Shown: piece by piece, positions 26,983-39,600 of the stretch
How the letters are laid out: each line of letters opens with the position of its first letter
Numbering within the stretch: the stretch's first letter is position 1
Assembly: GCA_005784505.1 (NCBI GenBank)
Contig: VCAZ01000008.1
Location: 3,769,763 to 3,833,762, forward strand
Direction: 5' to 3'
From: Bagarius yarrelli
Lineage: Eukaryota > Chordata > Actinopteri > Siluriformes > Sisoridae
DNA length: 64,000 nt
Notes under the pieces: model-generated
The model's input: only the letters and a program-made list of their open reading frames with translations
Database searches by the model: none
Told to the model about the DNA's origin: nothing
Position numbers and translations under genes: made by a program

Positions 26983-28169
26983 ATGGAATGATCTCCTAGT
27001 AAACCCAAACATTCATAATAACTGTCGCATAACTCCTACCAAAGCCCTTTGAACCAAAATATATACGTTTGTGCTGCCGTGATTACAAACGGAAAAAAAA
27101 AGAGAAGAACAAAGTTAATTGACATCCACGACTCGTCTCTGACGAACCCATTCAGGAGGAAATTATTTCAAAGATGAGGATCATCAAGGTTCTATACTGT
27201 GTAATCTGCTGTCATGGCCTACAGGTGATTTACCCCAAACCTGTTATTTCCAGAACCGAGAAACAGAAAGCACTTCTGCTGAAAGTGTGAGTTTATACAT
27301 GACTGCACATCTTCCGTCTGTTGAATCACTGAAATGCCTCACATTTCTGAGAACTGCAGTAGCACCACCTGTGGACCGAAAAAAAACTCTCAGTCTGCTT
27401 GATTTTAATGTGTTTTAGATAAAGTGGTGTAATCTGTAGATATTAAGTGTTACTCAACAGACACCAGTGTTAATCATCAGATTTCTAACATGCAGGTGTT
27501 TTTTATAGTCTGGATTCTTGTGTTATAGGATGTAGAGGATATAAACCCCTGAGCAGTAATAATCTCCTGAAGAAACCCTCAGGCCTGAACTTGCTTAAGG
27601 TTTTGACAACTAAATTGCTTTTTCTGACAAACACTTCCATCAGCTCATCCGCAGGACCCTCAAAGGCCAACAAGGTAAAAAGGTTCTTCAAAGAGCCTCA
27701 TAAATACAAAGTGACTTGTCTAAAATGGTTTGTTTAGGATTTTCTTTTTTTATATATATAAAATCTGTATAATTTGTGGAACTTTGGGCATATTACTATT
27801 ATGTGATTAAGGAAGATTGAAAGATGGAGTTTTTATATTTTTAAATGCGCTTAAGCAAAAATATCTTGTTAAAACATTTACGTTTGTGTGTGTTTTTTAA
27901 TGACATCAGACTTTATCCTCAATTTTTTTTTCCTTATTAACTTTTTTTTTCCTTTTTAACTTTTTTTCCTTATCTGTCACATTGCATCAAAATGCAGTAT
28001 TAAAATTCAGACAAATGTTCAATACAATACAATCTTTAATCAGTGCATACATATAGAATGACGAGAAATTAAAACTAAATTAAGAGCCTTTTATTTCATT
28101 TAAAATTTGTTAAAATGTAGTAATGCAGCACTTAATATTCATTAAAAAAATCCACAATTTATTCAATCA
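26983..28169. other. Anonymous non-coding sequence
   Basis: No supported exon. There are poly-T stretches near 27,925-27,970. Confidence 0.4.
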
Positions 28170-28565
28170 AAAACAGTTTGGGATGGCGGCTCCACAGTGT
28201 GTGAAAAGAAATCACTGCAAAGGGTCGGGGCGCATCATCAGCACACAACTACCTGCCAGTGAGTCTCTTCACCACAGTAGATGCCTGCGCAGAGCACCCA
28301 AAATCACCAAGGACTTCCTGTCACCCAAGTCACAAACTGTTTCATCTCCTTCCATCCGGGAGGAGATACAGGACCATCCGCACCACAACCAGCATTCTGA
28401 ATAATATAATGTACACAATGTACACAATGCACACTTCTGCACAATGCACAACTACACTTGACATGCTGTAAATACTGGCACATACTCTTTCATGCACATA
28501 CCGACATAGTGTACATACTTACACATTTATCTGCACCTGCTCATTTGCACAGTTCTACTATTTGC
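28170..28565 (+). mobile_element. 3' end of a Rex1/CR1-type LINE ORF2 and UTR
   Basis: In two frames the segment reads pieces of the usual C-terminal end of this reverse-transcriptase family: RCLRRAPKITKDFLSP in one and HLLPSGRRYRTIRT in another. A frameshift therefore separates them and the copy is dead. The non-coding part shares 'cacatttatctgcacctgct' and 'ttgcacagttctactatttg' with 26,715-26,830, and likewise ends in (TCTA)n. Confidence 0.65.
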
Positions 28566-29057
<492 letters not shown>

Positions 29058-30316
29058 AACTTAAATCTGTCCCTCCTGTAGAGAAAAAGTCATTATTCCA
29101 GAAAAATACTGGAGAAGTGCTGCAGTAAATTATTAGTATTATTACTTTGCTTATATTGCATTAGATGTAATAAAAAATAAACAGTAAACTTTTCCTGTCT
29201 GACCTTTTAAATAATCATGCACGTCGTGTAAAAATAAAGCTCTCGTTCACCCTCTGCTGTTTACTTCTGTAATTACACCATTAAAAATTGTACTGTAGGA
29301 TTCGGATTCTGATAGTGTCGGTGAAAGCAAGCTGTAAACAAAAGCCAGATAGTTGGATCAGATTTCCATATATCAGACCTCCATTAAGTATTAAACTTGA
29401 CTAAGTTAAGGACTGATCATTAATAGGTTAATACTGATTGTTATTACATTTTGAAGTAAGCAAAATATGAATGATCAAAACTAAGCAAAATGCCTGTTAT
29501 AATTCCAAGTCTGTTCCCTGTAAACCAGCCTTTTTATGTGAAATGTCTCAACTTTCAATCTTTACTTTGTAATTTTAACTTTGATACATTTTATTGTTAT
29601 TTCACACTATTTGGGTAAATAATTGTTACTAATTATGGGATGATTATATGTAATGTAGCTTTTAATGAAGAAGAGTAAACACAAGGTGATACCTGAGACT
29701 CAAAAGCAACACACACTGACATGCCCTGTAATTTTGAAATGAAGTCTGTTGGTTTTATTCAGACAGCAGTTGTCAAGAATAAAAGTAGAACTTTCCTATA
29801 GCGACAAAACTTCTTTTTGGAATAGAGAAGTTCTAAAATATGATGATAAGTGTTGTTGGGGGTTTTTTTTAGATGCAGTGTATAATATAGCACATCATTA
29901 AATGTTTAACAGTTACACTATAGCCAACTGTTGAATTTGATGTTCTTAGTTTTGACAAAAACATACAAAAATGTACCCAGAGCCCCAGGAATACTTACAA
30001 AAATAATACTGCATCTGTGAGTAGTAAAACCTTAATTAATTGCATAGAACTGTGTCTATTTAAAAATTCTTTAAAACAAAAAAGCATATTTGTGTTACAA
30101 AGCATATTTTAGAATATTATTAGTCATATTTACTTACAAATAAAGTAACAGCCTCCATTAATGAGTTATTATGTAAGAACCAGTGTAACTGGATGTAGTT
30201 AAACAAATTTGATTTAATACATTTATTATTTGGGAATTTTAATCTGGTAACTAATTTAACAGGTAAAACTAAATCCGAGAAAAAATGAAGTAGCAGTTAA
30301 GGGATTTGAAGGACAT
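29058..30316. other. Anonymous AT-rich sequence
   Basis: No supported exon or repeat. Confidence 0.4.
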
Positions 30317-30317
30317 G

Positions 30318-30389
30318 TGCGCACACACACACACACACACACACACACCATTAAATATAATAATATAATAATAATAATAATAATAATAT
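30318..30389 (+). repeat. (CA)n then (AAT)n microsatellites
   Basis: A (CA)n run (30,322-30,349) is followed by 'ttaaatataataat' and an (AAT)n run. Confidence 0.85.
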
Positions 30390-30429
30390 ACAGAACATTA
30401 CAGTACATTACAAAAGGAGATCAAACAGC

Positions 30430-30574
30430 CGGTACGCTAGGTGGCAGTGTGCGCCTCTGGTTAAGGTTGCAGAAGAAAAAACTGGCTGACCGGAAGTGTG
30501 GCAGTCAGGTGATCTTTGCAAGCCTGTGACTAAAATATATTCGCGTTTGCAGCGATAAACAGGATAATAAGACA
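30430..30574 (+). promoter_or_regulatory. Possible first (untranslated) exon and promoter of gene A
   Basis: A locally GC-richer stretch with CpGs ends in a strong donor (aca|gtaagt at 30,575). It lies about 2.9 kb upstream of the first coding exon of gene A. Genes B and C also have one or two untranslated exons upstream. No sequence similarity to their first exons was seen, so this is a positional inference. The start is arbitrary. Confidence 0.3.
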
Positions 30575-33466
30575 GTAAGTACTTAATCATTTCGCAATTG
30601 ATTTACAGACAAATATTTTTCTTTATAAGTAATGAATTAAAAAATAATGCATTAAAGTTAATTATTTTGCATCAGAAAAAAGTATCTTTTTTCGGTTCGC
30701 CATTTTTCCCCATTAGCATGTTAGCATTGTCTAGTCCTTGCCATTGTTCCAATGCGACATTTTACATAATAACCAACATTTGTTAATAATTTGCCTGTTA
30801 ATAATTGTGTAGTTTTGTTTAGACTGTTAGTTAGTTGCAAGTAGTCTGAGGTTGTGTGTGTGTTCGGTTAAACAGTACATATGCAGGGAGCGACTCGGCC
30901 TTTCTGCAACACCGTGTCCTGCTGGTCTCTCAGGGAGAAGGCGGTTACGCTGTTTCTATAGAAATGTATACAAACACGTGTCTGATTCATCCTACAGCTT
31001 TACAAATAAAACGTCGCACATACAGAATATTAACCTCTGTCCTTTATTTTACTAACATTTAATCTCACATTTCCGCCCATCAATAGATTTAACCCATTCT
31101 TTAATAACAAAATGCTGTGGATTTCTCCGCATTCAGACTGAACGCGCATTGACAGGATTTTAAATTAGCAGGAAGTCAAACTGTTTGTTAGTGTCAGTAG
31201 TCAAAATAATATTAACTATAACGTTTGAAAATCTGACGATAAAAATAAGTAAAGTAAAAAAAAAAAAAACTTTGCGCAGGTGTAGCTGGAAAAACTCGTT
31301 CGTACATCCGCCTCCAACTCCCATTTTCGCTTATAAATCACGTGACGTAGAAGGTTAATAGCAGTTAAAGGTGATACGATTCCTCTTCCGGTGTGATAAT
31401 GGAAACTATATTCAGCAAACCATATCTACATTTCTGGTGTTTGGCAGACACCATTATCCAGGGTCCGGTTTGGAAGCCCTCCATGGGCAGCTTGGTATTA
31501 AGCCTCATTATTTACCATTCAGCAGTCCTGCACCTTATCCAATCAGCTCCTGCTTCCTGTTGTTTGGACAGACTTTTGTCTTTTCTGATAGAAATAAGGA
31601 CTGGCTCAGGAAGTTAAAAACATTATTTACTGCCATGTTGTTGTTTTTTTTAAAACAAATCTTGCCTCGTGTTTGTTTATTGTGTCCTGTACATACAATT
31701 CATTAGAAACTGCTGGTTGTACTGCAAAAACAATAAGCATGTCAATTTACAAAGGAAGTCAAATTTCCAACTTTAAGAGTCTTTTGGATTATGTTCTTAA
31801 TGTGCTGTTATTCAAGACTGTCGGACGCTAATAGACATATTCTTGTTCTTCTGTATTCCTCCATTAAAACAATGTTTTTTTACAGCCATGTGTGAGAGGA
31901 ACAGTACTTGATCTTCAGTGCCAAGTCTGTTGCACTTGGACATTAATTACAGAAATTGCTGTTCTATGTAAATGTCAGATTATTAGCATAACAATCAGGA
32001 ATTTATATTTATTTATATATATATATTTATATATATTTTTCTGGACCCGCCCTTGTTTACAAAGCAGCACCCCCAGACTGCACAGATCAGTTTGATGGCT
32101 GTTATTAGACGCTTCATTTGTCCTGAAATTTTGCCCACTTTGGTATTCAGCCTTTTTATCTCCAAGTATGAAGCTGTAAACATGTGACTTGAAGTTTTAT
32201 TAATTTTTTTTGCGCAAAACGTGGGCCATGTTAAAGGCCTAATCTGTGTAAAGCTATTCTATAAACTTTAAGCTTTTTCCTCTTCACAAATGTCCTTTAT
32301 TGAGCTTTTCTGTCCTAGATTTTCCATGAATAGTGCACTTTACGTTTGGTGCTTGGGCTAGTAATATTAGTAAATTAAGCTGTGATTTTGACCACTACAA
32401 TAACTGAAACAAATCCTGGACATCCTGGGTTTATCATGGGTTCATCATGGATTTCTGTGTGACCATCAGTCCTAACCTGAGAAGGTGTTGCCGCACTGTA
32501 AACTGCAACAAAACCTATTGAAGAAGACCGCCCCGACTGTGCAATTATGAATTTCACATTTGCAGAAGCAGTAACCGTTGCGTTTTCTTTCAGCTTTTCC
32601 TCATGGGAATTACAGGTTTTAATCTTGAGCAGTGTACAGCCTGGCTAGAAGGCTTAGTCTTGTCATCCTTTACCATGAAAGCAGCACCAGCAACACTGTT
32701 TTTTAGTGAAAGTCTTGTGCAAATAGATGAATATAATACAAAGAAAAAAATCTAGTGGATTACTTTAGAAACATTTAGGCCTAAAAAGTCCTACATAAGT
32801 GAAACAAGAGAATAAAAGAAATGAGTGCATGTTTAATGTATTTTTAATTAGTTGTTTGGTTGTTGATGCTTCACTTCTTGATTAACCCGATAATCTGTAG
32901 CAGTGGTTTGGTCCCTACCTAAACTTCACCATACATAAATAGATTTTGTTCATTATAATCTAGTGAAGTAATTCCATATGATTTTTTTCATGCTGTTTCT
33001 AAGTCACCTCTGATTTACTTTATCCCAGAGTTTCTTGTTCTAATAAAAGTATACCCCTCCTAAAGACAATGCATGTAAATCATGGTACATTGTTCTATCT
33101 TCTTTTGCCAAATTTCTACCCAATTGAAGCTCATTTCTACTAATATTTAAAAGGAAAAAAAACCCAAACTGCTTTACATCTTCATGGTTTTTCCTGTCCT
33201 GGCTGTGATGTGCAGTGCTTTCTTTCAATCCTGGTCATTTTATAGATGTTTGTAGTCTTGTTTCTTAACAGTTCTTTATGACCACTTTGATCATAAATTC
33301 CATGTAATCTTTCTTGTAAACCTTGATGTTTTGGGGGCATGTTGTGCTGTATATTATTGTCATTAATTACTACTTTTCACTGTCTAAATTGTACTCGATT
33401 GCTTAGCTCTGGCACTGCTAACAATCAGATTAGAATAGAAATCATTGCTCCGTTGTCTTTCTGCAG
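30575..33466. other. Upstream region / probable 5' intron of gene A
   Basis: AT-rich sequence with no coding exon. A degraded 'tttggcagacaccattatcc' repeat fragment lies near 31,440. A cag acceptor at 31,876-31,886 could precede a further untranslated exon, but nothing confirms it. Confidence 0.35.
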
Positions 33467-33638
33467 ACCTGTTTCATTCTGTCATTGAAGAGGATCTGTC
33501 CATTTTCAACGTTGGCTTATCTTTTGACATTTGGAAGTTTATCCACGGACTGTCCTTTTTTGGACAACTCAATCATCGTTCTTAACTTCTATTGCCTGTC
33601 TAAGGTTGTGTCATCGCTTCTTCCTGTCATTTTGAGCC
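33467..33638 (+). other. 5' UTR part of gene A's first coding exon
   Basis: The acceptor 'ttgtctttctgcag' ends at 33,466 and the chosen ATG is at 33,639 in the context 'gagccatgtctcag'. MSQK is also the start of genes B and C, which supports this ATG. Confidence 0.6.
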
Positions 33639-36600
33639 ATGTCTCAGAAGTTGACGCCAGACAGCGCTCAGAAAGGCTTTGCTGTAGGCCGGGGGCTTCT
33701 GGCCGCTGCTGAAACTCTGAACTTCAGCATGGGCGAGTCTCGGTCAGATCCTTACAGTTCTTCGACTCAGCAGCATGGTGGATTGTTGGGACTGGGTGGA
33801 GTAGACAGCCAGGATTCCCAGCTGGCCACCCGTCGTGTGGGCAACCATCTCAGCAATACTATGAAGCTTTTTGCCAGTCTTGGGCTCTCTCCCAATGACT
33901 TGGATGCTCTGGCCCAGGTGCCTGAAGAGAACATCAGTGTGGAAACATTACCTCAGCTTATCATGCAGCTGAAGAACCGAAAAGCAGAGGGTGGTCGCCA
34001 TCTGTCCAGTGACCTGCTATCTCAGAATGTCTCCCCAGACCCCTCATATAGAGGGGGTCAAGACAAGTGGGGAGATATGCAGGTGGGAAGAATGGACCGT
34101 TCCACAGCTTCCACGAGTCAGAGCCGCACTTCGCAGGCTGATTTTGGCTACAGTTCTACTCAAGATTTATCCTCCCGCAACTATGATATGCTTGATTACG
34201 GAGGTGGCAACAGCAGTCGGGATCGCCAGTATTCCGAGCTTTCCACTGATCGCTATCGTGGCTTAAGCATGACCTCATCTTCGACATCTGATGATCTCTT
34301 TATGCAGCGACGGATGGGATCCCCATCTCAGGGCAAAATTCAGGATTTCTTGGGTGTCATGCCACACATGTTTCCCCACGTGTGCTCCCTTTGTGACTTT
34401 GATGTGCATTCTTCCATGGTGAGTAGTTAAATAGTAGTAAACAGTTTCTTTTACACATCGACTGTTTTCCCCTCCTTAACATATTAGTCACAGGGCAGAG
34501 AACACCGGTGTCCAAATTTGTTTTGCTCTTCAGTTTATCTGGTGTGTCTATTGTGGGGGTCCCCATTTAGCATCTATAGTAGTCGATATTTACTCCTCAT
34601 GTTAAAATATTAAATTTGGTGTAAAGATAATATTTTTAAAGAACATAGCAATGTGCAAGTTTTGACCATAACTAATTTTAAATCGGTTGTCTGGTTTGGG
34701 AGGTGTATATATATTATATAAATATACTTATTCAGCATAGCCAGCATTACAATTTTATTTTAGAAGCAAACAACGTATACATATATTTGCAGGAATGGAC
34801 TCAGCACACAACTGGGATGCGACATGCAGAAAACCGGAGGCTCCTTCTGCAATTGTATGTCTACTATGATGTCATTATATTTTTATTTGCCGTTAATTAG
34901 TATGTCTCATTAAGTTATGATTTCATGACTTTATCATCTCAATCCTTAATCCTCTTCTAACTTGTGGTATTCATCTCTATGTAGAAATTAGTTTCTGCAT
35001 AGAGAGGTTTCAACTGCAGTCTCAAGAAATACCACACTCACGAAATAGTTGTTTAAGTAATTTTGTGTTATTTATGAAATGTGTTGTATTGTAAGGTTTT
35101 CACATCCATCACAGGAAACACCTTTTATTTCCACTCTTTGTAGGTATCCAGATTGGGACCCACAGATGCCCTCTGGTCGAATGTATGTACATCATACTTT
35201 GTGTGTGTTCAGATAAATAACCCATTAATGCTGCCATGTTTTGGATCCAGTTCTTAAAGTTCTTAAAGTGCATTAGCTTTTTAGGATGATGCTTCTAAAT
35301 CTACAGGGCACAAGAGCTCACCAAGTGGTTCATAAGTACAAAACGATTTAAATCCTGTTATAGTCGTATGATCATTTGTGGGAGATCCACGTTGTGCCAC
35401 ACTGCTTTAACATTAAGTAAAAAAAATGACCGAATGACAGAATAGCTTTTGGAAAGTGATGATAATCCTTACGCTTCATTTACAAAGACATGGAAACTTT
35501 GCCTAGATGCTTTGAAGCTATACTGTATAATTATATGTTTAATGTGTATATAATGAAATGTTCAATGGTTTAAATATTTACTTTGTCTCTCACAGGTCAG
35601 ATTCTCTCTCTGTGAGCTCAAAGAACCGATCAGATGGACTACTTGGTGTCGCACCGTCTTCAATAAGACAGCGAACAAGCATGAGTTCAAACTGGGGTAA
35701 TTAGTCTGTTTACATTATTGTGATGGTTTGTTGCTAACTTTTTATTTATTGATGTACTACAGTTGTCTTACTTTTGTGTGAAAAAGAATTGTAATGTTTT
35801 TAAACGATACGTCTGGGAGCATGCAGGCATTACTTATAAAGAGATGAGTAATTTGAGTAGACAAGATGCATATGTTTCTATAATAATGATCTGTAGTCTG
35901 TAGGTGCAGGCTAACAATCAAGAATTCCTGTTTTTTAGGATCTTCTTCTAGCATGAGTATGTCAAACAAAACATCCTCTTATTCTTCGACACCAAAGGTA
36001 ACCACAATGTACAAACCACTGCTGAGATAACAAACTCTTGAAATCTATCCTATAGTAGGGAAAAATCTATTTATTCTTTTAAATCAAGAGAGGATGAAGT
36101 TATCTATACAAGATGTCGTATCGGTCACACTAGACTTACCCATGGAAGCTGTGAAGAAGAAGCTGCTTCAGAATGTCAGTACTGTACTGTAAACTTAACA
36201 GTAACAGCACACACTTCTGCAACGTCCTTTTTTTAATGTCCTAAGACAACGCTTTTTATCAGGAGGAACTTTGACTGACTTCCATCAAAACTTTTAGCGT
36301 GCTTAACAAAAATAAATTTAAAAAATCATTTTTAGATCCTACATTTTATATTATTGTTACTGATGTATTTAACTGTTTTTACAATTTTAATTCGTTTTGC
36401 TATGAAATAGCCACTGAAGCTGATATGGCAATAAACATTCGTTCATTCCACTGCTGAGATAAAAATATTAAATATTATTGTAAATATTATTGAATAATTT
36501 ACTTTTTTTGTCCTACTTGCAGTGAAATGACAAATTTGTTTTTGTTTTTCTTCTTCTGTCTTTATATTTGTAATTGTCTTTGTATTTTAGATCAGAAGCA

Positions 36601-39600
36601 GGGTAGTGGTGGTAAAATACGATGAGAAGCCAAAGTTGTCTGCTCTGTTTTCGTTAGCCAGGCGCTTCGGTGCCATCCGTGAACATCTTGTACTGAAAAA
36701 TAAGGTAACACACTGCATATAACACTCTTCTAGTTACTGTTAAAGCTTTTTTATTCCTATATACATGTTAGTATCTACCATAGACAGCTGATTACTAAAA
36801 GATTCAGTTCAGTTAAGTTCTGTGAGGAACTATTTTATTATTATTTTGTTTTGTCATTAAAGTAAATCATTTAAACTTCCTGTTGTCTTTAAGTTAAATT
36901 TTTTTATATTATATTTTTTGGTTTATTTTCATGTAATTGCTAGAAATTAACATGGTGTATCCCAGAATTGGCTGACAGGTTTCTGTTTTATGCTTTAAAT
37001 TAGACTGACAAAAGGGTAAAAGAGGAGCAGAAAATGTTGCGTGGTTGATGGAAAGAAAATACGAGAGTCGAATAATTAAATGTTTTGTTTCTGTCGGGTC
37101 ATCAAAACTTGGAAAAGTCATTAAAATGTAGAATTGCAAAAGTTTTGGAAAATATGTGGTAAATATAAACATGGATTTTTCTTTTTTTAATAAACATTAA
37201 TTCTCTGGTAGGCATTTCTGGAGCTTGCAACACACGAGGAGGCACTCGCGATGACTAATTACTACCAGAATAAACCTGCCACTTTGCATGGAAAAGAAGT
37301 GAAGGTTTACTTGTCCAGGGATCTGCTGGTAATTGAGGTAAGTGCATTTGTATTTGATTTGAAACACAATACCTGTGCGTACACCTTGTATTCTACTATA
37401 ATAGCCTACTGTATGTGTAATTAGTAATTTGTGTGACTAATAAAAGTCTTAAAAGCAGTAATGTTTTAAAATGCAAAACTTTCTTTCGCTCTAGAAAAAC
37501 GACAGACCAGATAGAGAGACCAGAAGTCGAGATACCGGTCCAGTGGTGTTTTTTTCCAATCTGCCAAGAGAGACTGAGAAGAAAGCAGAGCTGCTTACAG
37601 TCGCCCGCAGATTTGGCACTGTTGTAAATCATCTCTTTTTAAACGATCAGGTAAATTCCATCATAAGTCCTACCTACTGATGGTCAATCTTTTAGGCTCC
37701 ATTGAAAAGATTCTTGTTGTCAGTCTTTTGCCAGTGTACACAGAAATTCTTTGTTACAGGCATTTGTACAAATGAGCAACTCTGAGGATGCAGAGATGTT
37801 AGTAAAGTATTACACCATCCATACACTGACTATTAGTCATAGGACCATCCATATGAACATCTGCACCAAGTACAAGACCTTAACGTAAGTAACACTTCTG
37901 TCTAAAGAAACGGCATATAACTAATCAACTAAAAAAATATTAAAGCCTGATATCTGGAATATGTTTCAGGGTGGTACCTGGTAAAGGAGAACAATTAAAA
38001 GAGGCCCTGGGAGAATGTGGTCTGAAGGACAGCAGCAGTAGGACGAGTTCCAAAAGCTCATCCAAGTCTCAAAGAAGATCAAGCTCCAGGCCAAGAGAGA
38101 GCTTGTCTGAAAAAGCGCAAGTTTCGAAGTCTAGAAAGGAGGAAGTGGATGTCCAGGATGGTGCAGGCTCTAGTGATGAAGGTCAGGGTGTCATGGAAGC
38201 TCATGATGAAGAGGAAACTGCCTTTGGTAAAGATCTAGTGAAAGAAGAATCTGAGAGTGCACAGCCAGATCAGGAAGCTGCCATGGAGGATTCAGCTATG
38301 GAACCAGAACAGAAAGAAAATGTACATGAGGGTGAAGATGCCGAAATTCCAAAAGAGGAGGCTTGTGAAAAGCAGGATCAAACTGAGAAAGCGGTTGAGC
38401 ATCAGGAACAGGAAGAGGACACAGAAGCCAAGGAAACGGATGGACAAGATAGTGTCGAGCAGGATGAAGGGACTGCCGATGATTCCATGGAGCAGGTGAG
38501 TGCAAAGTTAAAGAAAAGTATCTAAGTAACTAAGATGATGCTAACTCATGATGCCACAAGCGACAACGTTATGTGGAAGCGGCAGAAAGCGGAGATGCAC
38601 TTGTTCAACATTCAAGTTGATCATTCAAGTTAAACATTATTCAACAAAATTTGCGCTGCTGTTGATGCATGTCTTGTGACAATGTCAAAATGATGGATGT
38701 ACTGCGTCTAAATTTTACTTAAACTACTCGTACTATATAGAACAGACTTAAACGGTCGGGAGGTACATACTTACTTAAATGTAGTTTATACTTTAGTATG
38801 CAATTTCTGCCAAATACGCAATTTTGCACCCTCATCACAGTTTACACAACACATCGTTTAGCATAAACACTCATTAATCTAGTATTGTCTCTGTCCCTGT
38901 GGTAATAGGAGATACCTGAAGAATTTGATTCCCCTGAAGACTTGGATGAGTTTGTCACTCTTGATGAACTGGCAGAGGAGGATGAAGCTGAACGATATGA
39001 CTCGAAATCCAGGGATACAGCTTCTTCAGGTTATTTTTTTAAAGAGGAAATGTGTGGTTTTGTCGTTTGGTGCAAAAATATTCTCAGCAAAACTGTCTGG
39101 GGCTACTACATTTTTAAAATATAATTTGTGTGATATTGATGAGCGCTGCTTCTAAATGTATTTTTTTTCTTTATTTGCTTTTAGGTAGATCCAACGACAG
39201 TGGAGTAAGTATTTGTATTTACTTTGAATAAACGCTTATTCGCCTGGATGAAACGATGGTCTTAATAGAACCGTGACGATTTGAGATTTACATTAATCTG
39301 TTTAAAATAGTTTGGGCAAAAGTAATGTTTATACATTAGCTTTTTATTGAAAACTTGGGTTTTTAGACTGTAGCTTTAAGCTTGCTGTACTTCGTGGTAA
39401 AAAATTACCTTGTAAAAAATCTGGAATCTGCTGTAATACACCAAATATCTTTTACAGGGCTTGAGAGTTGTCAATGTGGTTGGATTTAAACGTGGCTATG
39501 GCTATCTGGATGAGATTCTGGCTCTGGCAAAGCCCTTCGGCAAAGTAGTACGGAATTTGGTTCTGCATTCCAGGCCTGAGGTAAATCTTTTTAACTTGCC

